DNA of 64,000 bases from Calliphora vicina (taxonomy: Eukaryota; Arthropoda; Insecta; Diptera; Calliphoridae): positions 121,689,980-121,753,979 of the forward strand of contig NC_088782.1 of the NCBI RefSeq assembly GCF_958450345.1, in the 5' to 3' direction. Made by a program: the position numbers and the translations under genes. The first letter of the stretch is position 1. Each line of letters begins with the position of its first letter. The notes beneath the pieces are model-generated. The model saw only the letters and a program-made list of their open reading frames with translations. It was not told where the DNA came from and did no database searches. Shown here in pieces: positions 24,501 through 35,930 of the stretch.

Positions 24501-25729
24501 GTCTTTATAAGACAAATAGTTTTTATTTTTAACCTGTGTCTAATGTGCTGGGCTGTAGTGTATTCCAAGAAACTTCTATTGTTTGAACACTGGTAAAGAT
24601 TTCAAGTTTTTTTTGTGGCTTGTTGTTGTGTTGTTGGTTCATTTGTTATGTTTTCAAACTTGTGCCAGTCATGTTATAAAACCACAGCAAGAACTTTATT
24701 TTTATGTTTATTTTTTTTTAATTTTTCTGTGTACATTTTCTTTAGTGTCTTCAACTCCATTGTAAACAATTTCCAATGAAGCGTGCTTTGTCATTTAAAC
24801 TTGTATGTTTGTCTATATGGTTATAAGAAATACGCAGCAGTAGACAAACAAACAGAAAGACAGACTGATGGACGGACAGTCAGAGAGTTATAAAGCCAAA
24901 CAAATATGGCCTTAAAATAAAATAAGCATAAAAACACCACAAAAGCCAACAAACATACACTGACTTACCTATAATCTTAAACATAAAATGAAAAAGAAGC
25001 TACCAACAGCATAAAGGCGTCAGTTTAACTGAAACGAGCAAACTAAAGTTTTAAAATCAAAAAAGCAGTAGTGGTTCAAACACACAAAAAAAGGGTCTTT
25101 TCTTGGTTTTTGTATAACAAAATATAAAATGCATTTTTTTTCTTGTTGAAACCCTAACTGGCTTTAGACACTTTTAAAGCCTGAACATGACTGTTTTTTT
25201 ATGGTGTTTTTTATAAAAGCAAAAAACAACTACAATTTAATAGTGAAAAAAAGTGGTTTATCAACTTGGAAAAAAGATTTAAAGCCAGCAATCTTTAGAA
25301 AGGTTCTTTTTTTTAGTTGTAACAACTTTTAAAGCCGGTAACCGGTTTTTAGTGTTTACTTTAAGTTTACAACGATTCCTCTAAACTAAATGAAATTAAA
25401 TTATAAAAACAAACTATAAATCTAAAGGCATTAAAGCTTAAAAACATAAATTTAGTTTAATATAAAAAATTATTAAATTAATCAGATTAATTTTTGGTGT
25501 ATCACAACCTACAAATGTTTAAATAATTCGTAAAAAACAAAAGAGTTGAGCTACAAACTTGCAAAGTCTGCTAGGGTATTTGATAAAACGAAAGACTTAA
25601 GTTACAAAAATATTCAAATTTACTTAAAATTAAAATTTTTGACAAAACCGTATGTCTAAACAAATCGTTAGCAAACAAGAGTATTATGAGGCAAACTGAC
25701 AGTTTTTATTACTTATTACTAAGGAACTG
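24501..25729. other. Non-coding island; possible eroded TIR-element piece; Grainyhead-type site
   Basis: Unique DNA. Near 24815-24890, 'gactgatggacggacag' resembles the reverse complement of the GTCCGTCC part of the TIR element, but the match is short. AACCGGTTT at 25340-25348 is an exact palindromic Grainyhead consensus. No gene is supported; the frame at 24583-24765 is featureless. Confidence 0.5.
25340..25348. promoter_or_regulatory. Candidate Grainyhead site (AACCGGTTT)
   Basis: Exact match to the palindromic Grainyhead/LSF consensus AACCGGTTT in a unique AT-rich segment. A related half-site (AAACCGG) is in the 3' UTR region of the short Brd-family gene at about 47108. The match is visible; occupancy is unknown. 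Confidence 0.3.
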
Positions 25730-27610
25730 TCTTTGAATAAACTTTTCTAAAGACAGTATACGAAAACTGTCTTTAAGAGACAGTTTTCTATAGGATAAAG
25801 CCTTTCAATACAGTTTTCTATAGCAAAATAGTTATTGAAAAACAGTTTTCTATGGAGAAATAGTCTTTAAAAGACAGTTTTATATAGTTGTCTTTGAAAG
25901 ATATATGAAAACAGTCTCTTCAAGACAGTTGTCTATATTAAAACAGTCTTTTCTGTATGAAAACAGTATTTGAAATACAGTTTTCTATATGAAAACAGTC
26001 TTTGAAATACATATGAAAACAGTCTCTGAAGGCAGTTTTCTATATGAAGGCAATTTTTGAGAGAGAGTTTTCTATAATTCTCTACATGGAAAATTTTCAA
26101 TTCTCTATTCTTAAAGACACTTTCTCAGAAAAGTATCATTTCGGTTAAAATCTAAATTCCAAGAATGTATTTTCCTTTTCTATACGAAACCAGTCTTTAA
26201 GACACAGTTTTCTATAGGATAAAGCCTTTGAATACAGTTTTCTATAGCAAAATAGTCTTTGAAAGACAGTTTCCTATGGAAAAATAGTCTTTAAAAGATA
26301 GTTTTCTATAGTTGTCTTTGAAAGATATATGAAAAGAGTCTTTTCAAGACAGTTTTCTATATGAAAATAGTCTTTTTTCAAGACAGTTTTCTATATGAAA
26401 ACAGTCTTTTTTCAAGACAGTTTTCTATATGAAAACAGTATTTTTTCAAGACAGCGTTCTATATGAAAACAGTCTTTTTTCAAGACAGTTTTCTATATGA
26501 AAACAGTCTTTTTTCAAGACAGTTTTCTATATGAAAACAGTCTTTTTTCAAGACAGTTTTCTATATGAAAACAGTCTTTTTTCAAGACAGTTTTTTATAT
26601 GAAAACAGTATTTTTTCAAGACAGTTTTCTATATGAAAACAGTCTTTTTTCAAGACAGTTTTCTATATGAAAACAGTATTTTTTCAAGACAGTTTTCTAT
26701 ATGAAAACAGTCTTTTTTCAAGACAGTTTTCTATATGAAAACAGTCTATTTTCAAGACAGTTTTCTATATGAAAACAGTCTTTTTTCAAGACAGTTTTCT
26801 ATATGAAAACAGTCTTTTTTCAAGACAGTTTTCTATATGAAAACAGTATTTTTTCAAGACAGTTTTCTATATGAAAACAGTATTTTTTCAAGACAGTTTT
26901 CTATATGAAAACAGTCTTTTTTCAAGACAGTTTTCTATATGAAAACAGTCTTTTTTCAAGACAGTTTTCTATATGAAAACAGTCTTTTTTCAAGACAGTT
27001 TTCTATATGAAAACAGTCTTTTTTCAAGACAGTTTTCTATATGAAAACAGTCTTTTTTCAAGACAGTTTTCTATATGAAAACAGTCTTTTTTCAAGACAG
27101 TTTTCTATATGAAAACAGTCTTTTTTCAAGACAGTTTTCTATATGAAAACAGTATTTTTTCAAGACAGTTTTCTATATGAAAACAGTATTTTTTCAAGAC
27201 AGTTTTCTATATGAAAACAGTATTTTTTCAAGACAGTTTTCTATATGAAAACAGTCTTTTTTCAAGACAGTTTTCTATATGAAAACAGTCTTTTTTCAAG
27301 ACAGTTTTCTATATGAAAACAGTATTTTTTCAAGACAGTTTTCTATATGAAAACAGTATTTTTTCAAGACAGTTTTCTATATGAAAACAGTCTTTTTTCA
27401 AGACAGTTTTCTATATGAAAACAGTCTTTTTTCAAGACAGTTTTCTATATGAAAACAGTCTTTTTTCAAGACAGTTTTCTATATGAAAACAGTATTTTTT
27501 CAAGACAGTTTTCTATATGAAAACAGTCTTTTTTCAAGACAGTTTTCTAGACACAGTTTTCTTAAAGACAGTTTTCTATATGAAAACAGACTTTTCAATA
27601 TAGTTTTCTA
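25730..27610. repeat. Hairpin satellite E, 34-bp units
   Basis: A diverged leading part (25730-26340) is followed by about 35 homogeneous 34-bp units (26340-27545). Arms are GACAGTTTTC and GAAAACAGTC around TATAT, with spacer TTTTTTCAA. Two alternating variants, CAGTCTTTTTT and CAGTATTTTTT, are interspersed. In the leading part, about 120 bp starting cagttttctataggataaag at 25781 recurs at 26205 (offset 424 bp). Confidence 0.96.
26111..26181. repeat. Unique 71-bp segment duplicated across satellite E (copy 1)
   Basis: The segment from ttaaagacactttctc to aagaatgt.ttttcct recurs at 27622-27692 (offset 1511 bp) with a few differences. The homogeneous part of satellite E therefore lies between two copies of a non-satellite flank. 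This resembles, on a smaller scale, the 5140-bp duplication around satellite F. Confidence 0.85.
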
Positions 27611-27621
27611 TTCTGTGTTTC

Positions 27622-27692
27622 TTAAAGACACTTTCTCGGAAAAGGCTCATTTCGGTTAAAATCTAAATTCCAAGAATGTGTTTTCCTTAAAT
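27622..27692. repeat. Unique 71-bp segment duplicated across satellite E (copy 2)
   Basis: Second copy of 26111-26181 (ctttctcggaaaaggctcat here against ctttctcagaaaagtatcat there). It marks the right end of satellite E. Confidence 0.85.
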
Positions 27693-29149
27693 TTATTATG
27701 AATTATTATCGATATATACCATTCCTTCTCACTAACAACCTGTTTCCTCGCAAGAAATTATTTGGTGTTAATTTTTAAAAACTTCCTTAAACCTACTTCT
27801 TCTTCCTAAGGAAAAACTAAACAAAACAACAACTATTCTACCAAAGCCCATGGACAACATAGCTATAGCCTACCCCCTACCCTAGCAACGACAATAAATC
27901 TTTTTCCAAACAAAAATAAACACTACAGGACACAATTTAACACCACTAACTGTCCCATAAAGTTTTCCCAAAAACTCACAGACAAGTACGAAAAACTTAC
28001 CCATGCACGTGATAATTTTTAGCCAACAAAATCTAACTGAATTTTATAAAATTCTCTAGAAAAACCCCAGTGGTTACAGGTCGCTTAGACGTTTTTCCCA
28101 TAAACCATTAAAATAACATTTACTCAAATGCTTAGAACAAATCTACCTGCGTTAAAGAAAAATTTAAAATTCATTCTTGAAAATGCAACATTAATAGAAA
28201 TTAAGTAACCTTCAAGGAGACTAGTTAGACAAAAGCAAAATACGTTACAAAAATTGTACAACAACAGTGCAATTTATTATTTTAGTCCTGTACCTTTTTA
28301 AATTTTGCTCGTACAAGTGTTCAACAATTAGGGATTTTGAGTTTGTAGAGAAAAAAACAAAAAAAAATAATAATAAACTGAAACTGCCAACCAACCTTTT
28401 AGATCCTTTTTTCTTTTGTTGTTTAAAATCCTGATCCTTTTTTCATTTTCGCTTTGTATGTGTAACGAATTATTTATGAGTTGTTGTTATGTATGTAGAG
28501 TTTTGTCTGTGCATGTCGAGACATGACTCAGGATTTTGTTTTTATTTTAATTTGAGTTCGAGCAGGTAGTATAATTTTTTGTATAATCTTGTAGCAAGTT
28601 AGATTTTTAATATATATTTTGCGTTTTTGTAGTTAAGATTGTATCATTTTGTTGGAGTTATTAATTGTTGTGAGTCATTGTTTGTAATGACAAAAGAGTT
28701 TGTGCGGAGTTGTTTGCCAAAACGAGGTACAGTTTTCATTGACTGAAATCTATGACAATTCAATGCAAATTGTGGAATAATTTAAAAGTGAAATGCATAA
28801 TATATTTTTGTATAGTTAGGATTTGGTAAAGTGTATTTCTGTTGTCATTAATAGATTTGAATTGTGCTCAATAGAAAAAAGTACAGTAGTGTACAGTACA
28901 GTAAGAAAATAAGAAAATTGTATAAGGTATCCTCAACCAAACGTCATATCATATAAAGAAAATATTCAGTAGCAAGAGCTTATGTAGAGATCTGTAACAA
29001 TAAAATATTTTTCTATAGGAACACGTTAAAATAATAAACATATTTAAAGAGAAATGTTTCAACAGCAAATTTTTTAAAAGGAAAAGTTCGGGAAAATTTT
29101 CCAGAACTAAATTTTCTATAGAGAAAATTTTCGATAAAAAACTTACATT
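27693..29149. other. Non-coding island with two Zelda-type heptamers
   Basis: Unique DNA between satellite E and the mariner relic. CTACCTG (28143-28149) and CAGGTAG (28563-28569) are two matches to the TAGteam heptamer 420 bp apart, about 3.5-4 kb upstream of the long Brd-family gene. The minus-strand frame at 28949-29338 is antisense to the mariner relic and is not a gene. Confidence 0.5.
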
Positions 29150-29835
29150 CAAAAGCTGGTAAATTGAGCACCATACGAATTGAAGCTGAAAGACCTTGAA
29201 AGACGATTTTTTATGTCTGAAATGTTGCTTGAAAGCCATAAAATAAAACAATTTTTGCACTGAATCATTGCTTGCGATGAAAAGAGGACCCATTACAATA
29301 ACCCGAAGCATAAGAGATCGTATATGAAGACCGGTCAATCAGCCGAATCAACACCAAAGCCAAATATCCATGGCGGTAAGTTTATTCTCTGTATTTGGTG
29401 GGAGTAAAAGGGTTAGCTTCTGAAATCTGACTATACCAGCACAGGGAACCTGTACCGAATGCAAATGATTTGTTTGAAGCGAACATTGGCCGAAAAACTC
29501 CCAGAATATGAGGCCAGACATGAATCGTAATATTCAATTATGGCAACTCTCGGTCACATGTTGCAATGCCTGTTAAAAAGTATTTAGAATGTAGGGGTTG
29601 GGTAGTTTTGCCTCACCCACTTAATAGTCTAGACCGTCGTCCAGACCATTTGTTTTGATCGATCTAGAACGCTCTCTCTGGGATGCGCTACACTTCGGAA
29701 TAGAGTATCCGGAATTGGCTTGATTCGTCCGCGGTCTCAAAAGATGAGCAGTTCTTTTGGTTTGGAATCCAAATACTGCCAGAAAGATAGGTAAAGGTCA
29801 TAACTAACAGTGGCCAATACTTAAATAAATTTATA
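29150..29835 (+). pseudogene. mariner transposase relic (5'-truncated)
   Basis: Conceptual translation, with frameshifts, gives the C-terminal two-thirds of a mariner (Tc1/mariner) DDE transposase. Visible pieces in order are APYELKLKDLERRFF, ACDEK with the first catalytic Asp retained (codon 29276), GQSAESTPKPNIHGG, and KFILCIWWE followed by a stop. After a frameshift come SHVAMPVKKYLE, VVLPHPLNS, NALSGMRYTSE, KDEQFF and LPER, then a stop replacing Trp. Full-length transposases are about 345 residues. Here the first about 120 residues, including the DNA-binding HTH, are absent. The HDN motif reads NYGN, and there are at least six in-frame stops plus one or more frameshifts, so it is dead. 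No TIRs were found. The family call is firm; the subfamily (irritans-like) is a guess. Confidence 0.93.
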
Positions 29836-29879
29836 TTTTAAAAATGTGGAAAAATCTCACATTCTTAAGTCATAAAACC

Positions 29880-31310
29880 AAAATTTTCCATATAAAATAT
29901 TGTTGTCGAAACATTTCTGTATAGAACAGTTTTCTATCGAAACTTTTCACTATAGAAAAGTTAGTTACTGCAAATTTCTCAATAGAAAACTTTGTTATCG
30001 GAACTTTTCTCTTTAGAAATGATTGTTATCGAAACTTTTCTCTATAGAAAATATTGTTATTGAAGCTTTTTTTCTATAGAAAAATTAGTTATCGGAACTT
30101 TTTTCTATAGAAGTTTATCATTGTAACTTTTCTCAAAAGAAAAGTTTGTTATCGAATCTTTTCTTTATAGAAAAGTTTGCTATCGAAACTTTTCTTTTTA
30201 TAAAAATTTATTATCGAAACTTTTCTTTATAGAAAAGTTTGTTTTCCAAACTTCGCTCTTTAGAAAATGTTGTTATCGAAACTTTTCTTTATGGAAATGT
30301 TTGTTATCGAAACTTTACTCTATAGAAAACGTTGTTATCGAAGCTTTTCTTTATAGAAAAGTTTGTTATCGAAACTTTTCTCTATAGAAAAATTTGTTAT
30401 CGGAACTTTTTTCTATAGAAGTTTGTTATCGGAATTTGTCTCTATAAAAAAGTTTGTTATCGAAACTTTTTTTACAGAAAAGTTTGTTATCGGAACTGTT
30501 GTCTTTAGAAAAATTTGTTATCGGAATTGTTTTCTATAGAATTTGGTTATCGAAACTTTACTCTATAGAAAAATTTGTTATCGAAGCTTTTCTTTATAGA
30601 AAAGTTTGTTATCGAATCTTTTTATAGAAACATTTGTTATCGGTTATCCAAACTTTTCTCTATAGAAAAGTTTGTTATCGAAACTTTTCCCTTTAGACAA
30701 GTTTGTAATCGGAACTTTGCTCTATAGAAAAATTTGTTTTCGAAACACTTTTACATAAGATTTTGTTTTCGGAAATGTTTTCTGTTGAAAAGTTTATTAT
30801 CGAAAATGTTCTCTTTAGAAAAGTTTGTTATGGAAAAATCTGTTATGGAAACTGTTCTCTAAAGAAATTTTGTTATCGAAATATTTCTCTAAAGAAAGGA
30901 TTATTATCGAAAAATATTTAAACTGTTTTTCTAATGAAACTCTGCTCATAAAATAGTTTGTATTGAAGCTTGTCTCCATAGAAACACTTTCCATCAAAAC
31001 TTTTCTCTATGGAATTATTGTTATTGAAATTTTTCTGTATGGAAATATTGTTATCAAAACTGTTCTGTAAAGAAAAGTTTGTTATCGATAATTTTTTGTT
31101 GAGAAAAGTGTTTTATCGAAAATTATCTTTGTGTAAATGAATGTTAATGATAATTCTCTGTTAAGAAAATTTTGTTATCGTAATTTTTCACTGTAGAAAA
31201 GTTTCTAATCAAAAACATTGTTTTTGGAACTTTTCTCAGTAGAAAATATTTGTATGGAAACTTTTCAATAAACAAACTTGGTAACGAAAATTGTCTGTAG
31301 TAAATTGAAG
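29880..31310. repeat. Degenerate 31-bp hairpin repeat
   Basis: Tandem repeat of about 31 bp, consensus AACTTTTCTCTATAGAAAAG then TTTGTTATCGA. Each unit is a near-perfect dyad (AACTTTTC / GAAAAGTT) around a TATA centre. Divergence between neighbours is high, so it is older than satellites B-F. It starts right after the mariner relic and ends about 1 kb upstream of the long Brd-family gene. The minus-strand frame at 30815-30997 is a repeat translation. Confidence 0.92.
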
Positions 31311-32066
31311 GCCGAAAACCAAGCCTTTATCATTTCTGATAGAAAATCCGATTAAATTTCATACAAAAATAATTAAGTTTTAAAATGTCTCACTTAAGTT
31401 TATTTTAATAGAGCAGAGATATTGAAAGCCTGCTATCATTACTCTTTGGCAATCAAATTCATAGCCATGCGTTGACTCTCTGTAGAGAGTTGGATTAGCG
31501 ATCTAGCGTAGACTCATTTAATAACCATTAAAAAGCAACTTAAATCACTTGTTCATATGGCGGTTTAGTTTTGAATTGTTTATGTTTTTCCAAAACAACA
31601 GAAACTAAAAACTATTAATGAATGACTAACAAACCAAAACAATATTTAAGCAATGACCAAAACAAGTATTGGGAACTAAAAAAGATCATTGATCTTATAA
31701 ATTCTAAAGGGAGTTTAGAGTAAATACAATAATACAACAAACCCCCTTTACATTTAAAAGAAAATTCTGGATTTTCTAAAGACAAAATATTCTTATGAGA
31801 CTGTTTTTATATTACTAAGACACCACTAAAAACCTCTTTTTAGCCTTTAAGGCCTTAATATCTTAAATTAAACATTAATTTAAAGAAACCCTTAAAATTT
31901 TTATATTTTTTCTTAATTCTAAGTGGAATTTTATCAGTTTCAACAAAAAATACCCAAAAAAAAAACTATTAAATCTCTACTTAAAGATCAAATTACCAGT
32001 AAAAGAAACTAAAAAAAATCTCCCCTGCAGAGTTTTAATTTAAAATTTTGTTTTAAAACCTTAAAG

Positions 32067-32073
32067 CAGGTAG
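32067..32073 (+). promoter_or_regulatory. Zelda/TAGteam heptamer CAGGTAG
   Basis: Exact CAGGTAG about 235 bp upstream of the predicted start site. CAGGTAG is the highest-affinity site of the early-embryo pioneer factor Zelda in Drosophila. The short Brd-family gene has two more at 46379 and 46523, supporting a shared early-zygotic input. Confidence 0.55.
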
Positions 32074-32163
32074 AATTTTTGTTTAAACTACAGCAAACAA
32101 ATGGAAACTCAAAAAGAGACAGAAAGAGCATAACAGAGAGTTTTAAACTAAGTTTTAGAAAAA

Positions 32164-32170
32164 CACCTGC
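32164..32170 (-). promoter_or_regulatory. E-box GCAGGTG (proneural or Snail)
   Basis: CACCTGC on the + strand, about 140 bp upstream of the predicted start site. The reverse complement GCAGGTG fits RCAGSTG (proneural bHLH), and the same core CACCTG fits Snail. In Drosophila, Brd-family genes are activated by proneural proteins in sensory-organ fields and repressed by Snail in mesoderm, so either reading is plausible. Confidence 0.5.
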
Positions 32171-32177
32171 CTGAAAA

Positions 32178-32191
32178 CCAATTGCTATTGG
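32178..32191. promoter_or_regulatory. CCAAT/ATTGG dyad
   Basis: CCAATTGCTATTGG, two divergent CCAAT boxes overlapping an inverted repeat, about 110 bp upstream of the predicted start site. Possibly NF-Y binding; speculative. Confidence 0.3.
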
Positions 32192-32269
32192 TGGTGGCTC
32201 TTAAACAAAGAGAGGGATCACTTAAAAACTGAGAGCAAATTCTAAGCACTACTTAGGGAGAGCTGGCAG

Positions 32270-32309
32270 TATATAAGGCTGTAAAACTCCAGCAAAGAGC
32301 ACAGTTTGT
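32270..32309 (+). promoter_or_regulatory. Core promoter of the long Brd-family gene
   Basis: TATATAAG at 32270-32277 is followed at 32302 by CAGTTT, an initiator-like sequence with the likely +1 A at 32303, 33 bp from the TATA start. This predicts a 77-nt 5' leader before the ATG at 32380. The position relative to the gene is textbook; the exact start is inferred. Confidence 0.75.
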
Positions 32310-32379
32310 AAACTATCGTTAAACAACTAACAAGTCTTTAAATTTACTTAAAAAAAACTAAAATATATTTCCAATAAAA

Positions 32380-32856
32380 ATGGCTTTTATGTCTCGTGAA
32401 TATAAATTCGAAACCACCATTACCATGCACAAGAAAGATCAACACACCATGGCCATGCGCAGCCTGAAAAAGCTGGTCAAACCATTATTGCGGTTGGTGA
32501 AAAAGAAACAATTGCTGAAGAAAACTCTGGCTGAAATACAACAAAACACCTACAACTCCAGCTTGGAAGATATGCGCAAAGATCCCGTTTCCCTCAATGC
32601 TGTAGAAGATAATGTAGCCAACGAGGCTTTGGAGCAAAGAATCTTTAGTGAAATTAGACAGTGTCCCTCCAATGCCGCTGTAATTGTTCAACACGGCCAG
32701 CAACAGCAAGTGGTAGCCGTTCAACAACAACAAAATTTTATTCCTGTACACTTTGCCCGCACCAATGGTGGCACCTTCTTCTGGACCTCCATAGACTCGG
32801 CCAAACAGCAAGAACTCCAAATGAGAAATCAATTGGATAGATGGGCTCAAGCTTAA
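32380..32856 (+). CDS. Bearded-family protein, long form (Tom/Ocho/m4-type)
   Basis: A 158-residue intronless protein of the Brd family. In Drosophila these bind the E3 ligase Neuralized and block Delta endocytosis, so they dampen Notch signalling non-autonomously. Domains in order: N-terminal YKFETTIT (about 8-15); a basic amphipathic helix at about 26-52 (MRSLKKLVKPLLRLVKKK), the proposed membrane/Neuralized surface; the motif NVANEALE at 78-85, which is the NxxN Neuralized-binding signature; Gln-rich runs at about 107-118; and the long-form signature PVHFARTNGGTFFWTS at 122-137, with DRWAQA at the C-terminus. The length matches Drosophila long members (about 140-160 residues). The ATG context is aataaaaATGg, and no upstream in-frame start exists near the TATA box. 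The orthologue within the family (Tom, Ocho, m4 or malpha) cannot be decided by eye, so no symbol is given. A minus-strand open frame at 32485-32850 is its shadow. Confidence 0.95.
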   Translation: MAFMSREYKFETTITMHKKDQHTMAMRSLKKLVKPLLRLVKKKQLLKKTLAEIQQNTYNSSLEDMRKDPVSLNAVEDNVANEALEQRIFSEIRQCPSNAAVIVQHGQQQQVVAVQQQQNFIPVHFARTNGGTFFWTSIDSAKQQELQMRNQLDRWAQA

Positions 32857-33329
32857 GTTTGTCTACTTCATCATCCACAAATTTAAACAAAAGAATCCTG
32901 TTGGTAGCAGCTTTAATTAAACAATATTTTCCCTGACATTCAGGGAAAACTTTGCTTTAGTTTTTTTTTTATAAAAATAATTTTGTGTGTAAGCAAAAAT
33001 CAGTGATATTAGTTTTTTTAGGGTTGATTTTTTCGTTTAAAGAAAAAAATTACTTTTAGGAAAAAAAAATTAATAGAAAATTATTGAAATTATGTTTGTA
33101 ACAATAATAATTGATATTCAATTTATTAGTTAAATATTAGTTTTATAACACCGCATATTTTTGTATGTGTAATTTATTGTGATTGTATTTTAATAATGAT
33201 CATTGTCTTCCTGTAGTTTTTAGGGCCTTTTTTTAGTTTTAATTTAAAATCAATTGTCTTCCATATAAAAATAGATTTATATACATAGAAAATTAAGGGG
33301 TTTTTATTATTTAAGCACCAGAAAATAAA
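32857..33329 (+). promoter_or_regulatory. 3' UTR with Brd, GY and K boxes
   Basis: The stretch from the stop to AATAAA (33324-33329) has the microRNA-target boxes that characterise Brd/E(spl) transcripts. It holds one Brd box AGCTTTA (32909-32915; seed match of miR-4/miR-79), two GY boxes GTCTTCC (33205-33211 and 33256-33262; seed match of miR-7) and one K box TGTGAT (33178-33183; seed match of miR-2/miR-11/miR-13). The box definitions are established in Drosophila; the matches are exact. The polyadenylation site itself is inferred. Confidence 0.8.
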
Positions 33330-33641
33330 TAACAAAATTGTTAAGAAAATAATATAACAATTTATTGAAAAAACAAAATTTTATCATGACTTTTTATTTA
33401 TTTAAAGAAAAAAAAATATTTTTTTAAAAGAAATTTCAGATTAAAACAAAAACTAAAAGGTTTTGAAAGAATATTAAACATCGAACATTTAAAAGAAAAT
33501 TAAAATGTTTCAAACAAATAAAAAAATTATAGCAGTAGTACACGTGTTTTCAACAGCATGTGCAACTGTACACACTATATGACAGCTATTGTCTTCTTTT
33601 TCAGAGATATTTTGTTATTTCGGTCAAGGCCGACCATATAA
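33330..33641. other. AT-rich spacer
   Basis: Downstream of the polyadenylation signal there is A/T-rich sequence with homopolymer runs up to the TIR element. Nothing gene-like is seen. Confidence 0.6.
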
Positions 33642-34024
33642 TACCCTACACCAAGTAAATGAGTAAAAACATTTTTCTTTTAAAATTTCAATAATTTATA
33701 TTTCTGAGTGATTTTCGGAAGTGGGCCTAACATGGGAGCTATGACCAATTATGGACCGATCAACATAAAAATAATATATACCAAATTTCATCGAAATATC
33801 TTCAAAATTGCGACCTGTACTCTGTGCACAAGGTTTACATGGACAGTCAGCCAGCCGACCAGACGGACGGACGGACATCGTTTAATCGACTCAGAAAGTG
33901 ATTTTGAGTCGATCTGTATAATTTAAGGTGGGCAATAGACTAATATTTTTGGGCGTTACAAGATCTTTACAAGATAGATCTGCATAAACGCATTATACCC
34001 TCCCCACTATGGTAGTGTAGGGTA
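33642..34024 (-). mobile_element. Fly TIR/mini-me-like element, copy 2 (383 bp)
   Basis: Bounded by TACCCTACAC (33642-33651) and GTGTAGGGTA (34015-34024). Inside, in reverse orientation to copy 1, are 'tcttcaaaattgcgacctgt', 'acaaggtttacatggacag', a GGACGGACGGACA stretch and 'ccctccccactatggtag'. It is shorter than copy 1 because the repeated 'cggtccataatt' modules are reduced. Small open frames at 33696-33926 are translations of the element. It inserted about 310 bp beyond the 3' end of the Brd-family gene. Confidence 0.8.
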
Positions 34025-34189
34025 TAAATCTTTCTCAAATTTATATCTCAACTCTATCAGAGCTATCATTGTAGTTTAACTCGAGCTTCAATAATTTGAA
34101 TAGTCCAATTTTACCTATTAATCGAAAATAGCTCGACCACATTTTGATCTTTATGTGTCACAATTTTATTTTTCTGTCGCAGGACTTTA

Positions 34190-35930
34190 TAAATTTTAAA
34201 TTTTAGCTTCAATTATCAAATTGCTAAATCTTTTTGCTGGACCTTCCGTGGTTCAATTTTCACTTCAATCGTTGGTATTTATGTTCAATCTTAGCTTCAA
34301 TCATAGGTCGTTATGGAGTTCAATTTTAGCTTCAATCTTTGGTATTTATGTTAATTTTTAGATTTAATCCGAGGTAGCTTCAGTCGTACATCTTTATGAA
34401 GTCTAAGATGAGTTTTAAATACAAGTCTTCATGTAGTCAAAGTATAGGTTTAATCGTAGGACTTTGTGAAGTCTCAGACTTTGTGAAGAACTTTTATTCT
34501 AAAATTGGCTTCAATCGTAGCTCTTCATGTAGGATTCAGTATTTGCTCTTTATGATATAAAATCTTAGATTCAATCATAGTTCGTTATTGAGTTCAATTT
34601 TAGCTAATACTGTAGGTATTTATGAAGACTTGGATTTGTCTCAATCACAGGTCTATATAGTCTATGTTGAGCTTCAGTTACAGGTCTTTGCATTATAAAA
34701 ATAGATTCAATCGTAAGCTTTTTGTAGTTTTGTTATACTTCAACCGTAGATCTTTTTGAAGTCTTTATGTAGTCGAAATTTAGCTTCAATCGCAGGTCTG
34801 CGTAGAAATTTAAGTCAAAGTAAAACTTGGATCTTAGATCTATAAGTATTCTTAGTTGAGTTTCAATCTTGGTTGAGCAGAACTTTAAGTTGACTAAGTT
34901 GAGCTTCAATCGTGGATCTTTTAAGTAGTCTAAGTATAATTTCGATCTTAGATCTATAAGTAGTCGTAGTTGAGTTTCAATCGTAGGTCATTAAGTAAAA
35001 CTTCGATCGTAAGTTGAGCTTCAATCGTTAGTCTTTGTAATCTATATTCAAATTCACTAGTAGACTATTTTGATCTTAAATTTTAGGTATTTACAGTCTA
35101 AGATGAGTTCCAATCGTAGTTTTGTTAAAATTCATCTTCTTGAAGTCAAAGTTGAGCTTAGACTTTAACTCATTAGCAGCCTCAAGTATTTATGTAGTTG
35201 AAATTTAGTTTACATCGCAGGCCTTTATGTAGTTAAGATATAAACATATTCATTATTTATTTCAAAATTAGCCGCAATTGTGGGTCATTATGTAGTTCAA
35301 TTTTATCTTCAATCAGTTGCTTTTATATAATTTAATTTTACATTCAATCGATCTTTAGTGGGCTTTATGGAGTTCATTCTTAGCTTCAATCGTAGTTTTT
35401 TAAGCATGTCATTTGCAGTTCAATTTTAGCTTCTATGGTTGGTCCTTCCGTAGTTTAGCTTTAGCTTCAATGCTTCTAAGTAGTGCAGTTCTAGCACCAG
35501 TCGTAGGACTTTCTGTAATTCATTGTTAGCTTCAATCGTGGGTATTATTATAGTTAAATTTTAGCTTCAAATGTAGGTATTTCTAAAGTTCAATTTTATC
35601 TTCAATCGTAGGTCTTTAAAAAGTTTAATTTTGGCTTGTTTATATTGTAGGTGTTTATATAGTTAAATTTAGCTGCAACCGTAGGTAATTATAAAGTTAT
35701 ATTTTAGCTTTATATAGTTTAATTTTATCTTCAATCTTAAGTATTTTTATTCTAACCTTTGAGCTTCTCTCATAGGTCTATATTGAGTTTAATTCTTCAA
35801 TCCTACGATCTTTATCTAGATCTATTTTATCTGCAATCGTTGGTTCTTATTTTGAAGAGTTTTATTTCAGCTTCAATCGTTGGTTTTTAAGGATTTTAAA
35901 TTCAGCTTCAATCATTGGTATTTTGTAGTT
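34190..35930 (+). repeat. 35-bp AGCTTCAATC repeat, block II (+, degenerate)
   Basis: Same family as block I (TTTTAGCTTCAATCGTAGG, TCTTTATGTAGTTC), but strongly diverged, with many indels. It is therefore probably the oldest of the five blocks. The left boundary fades between 34030 and 34190. Confidence 0.85.

Larger units (their letters stand above)
31311..32262. other. Upstream region of the long Brd-family gene
   Basis: Unique AT-rich DNA leading to the TATA box at 32270. It contains CAGGTAG at 32067, CACCTGC at 32164 and a CCAAT/ATTGG dyad at 32178-32191, all within about 240 bp of the start site. No Su(H) octamer was found in this stretch. Confidence 0.5.

Noticed and set aside
28949..29338. 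129-codon minus-strand open frame
   Set aside because: Overlaps the mariner relic in antisense; Leu/Phe/Ser-rich with no recognisable domain.
32485..32850. 121-codon open frame on the minus strand
   Set aside because: Exact antisense of the long Brd-family gene, with no domain and no promoter.
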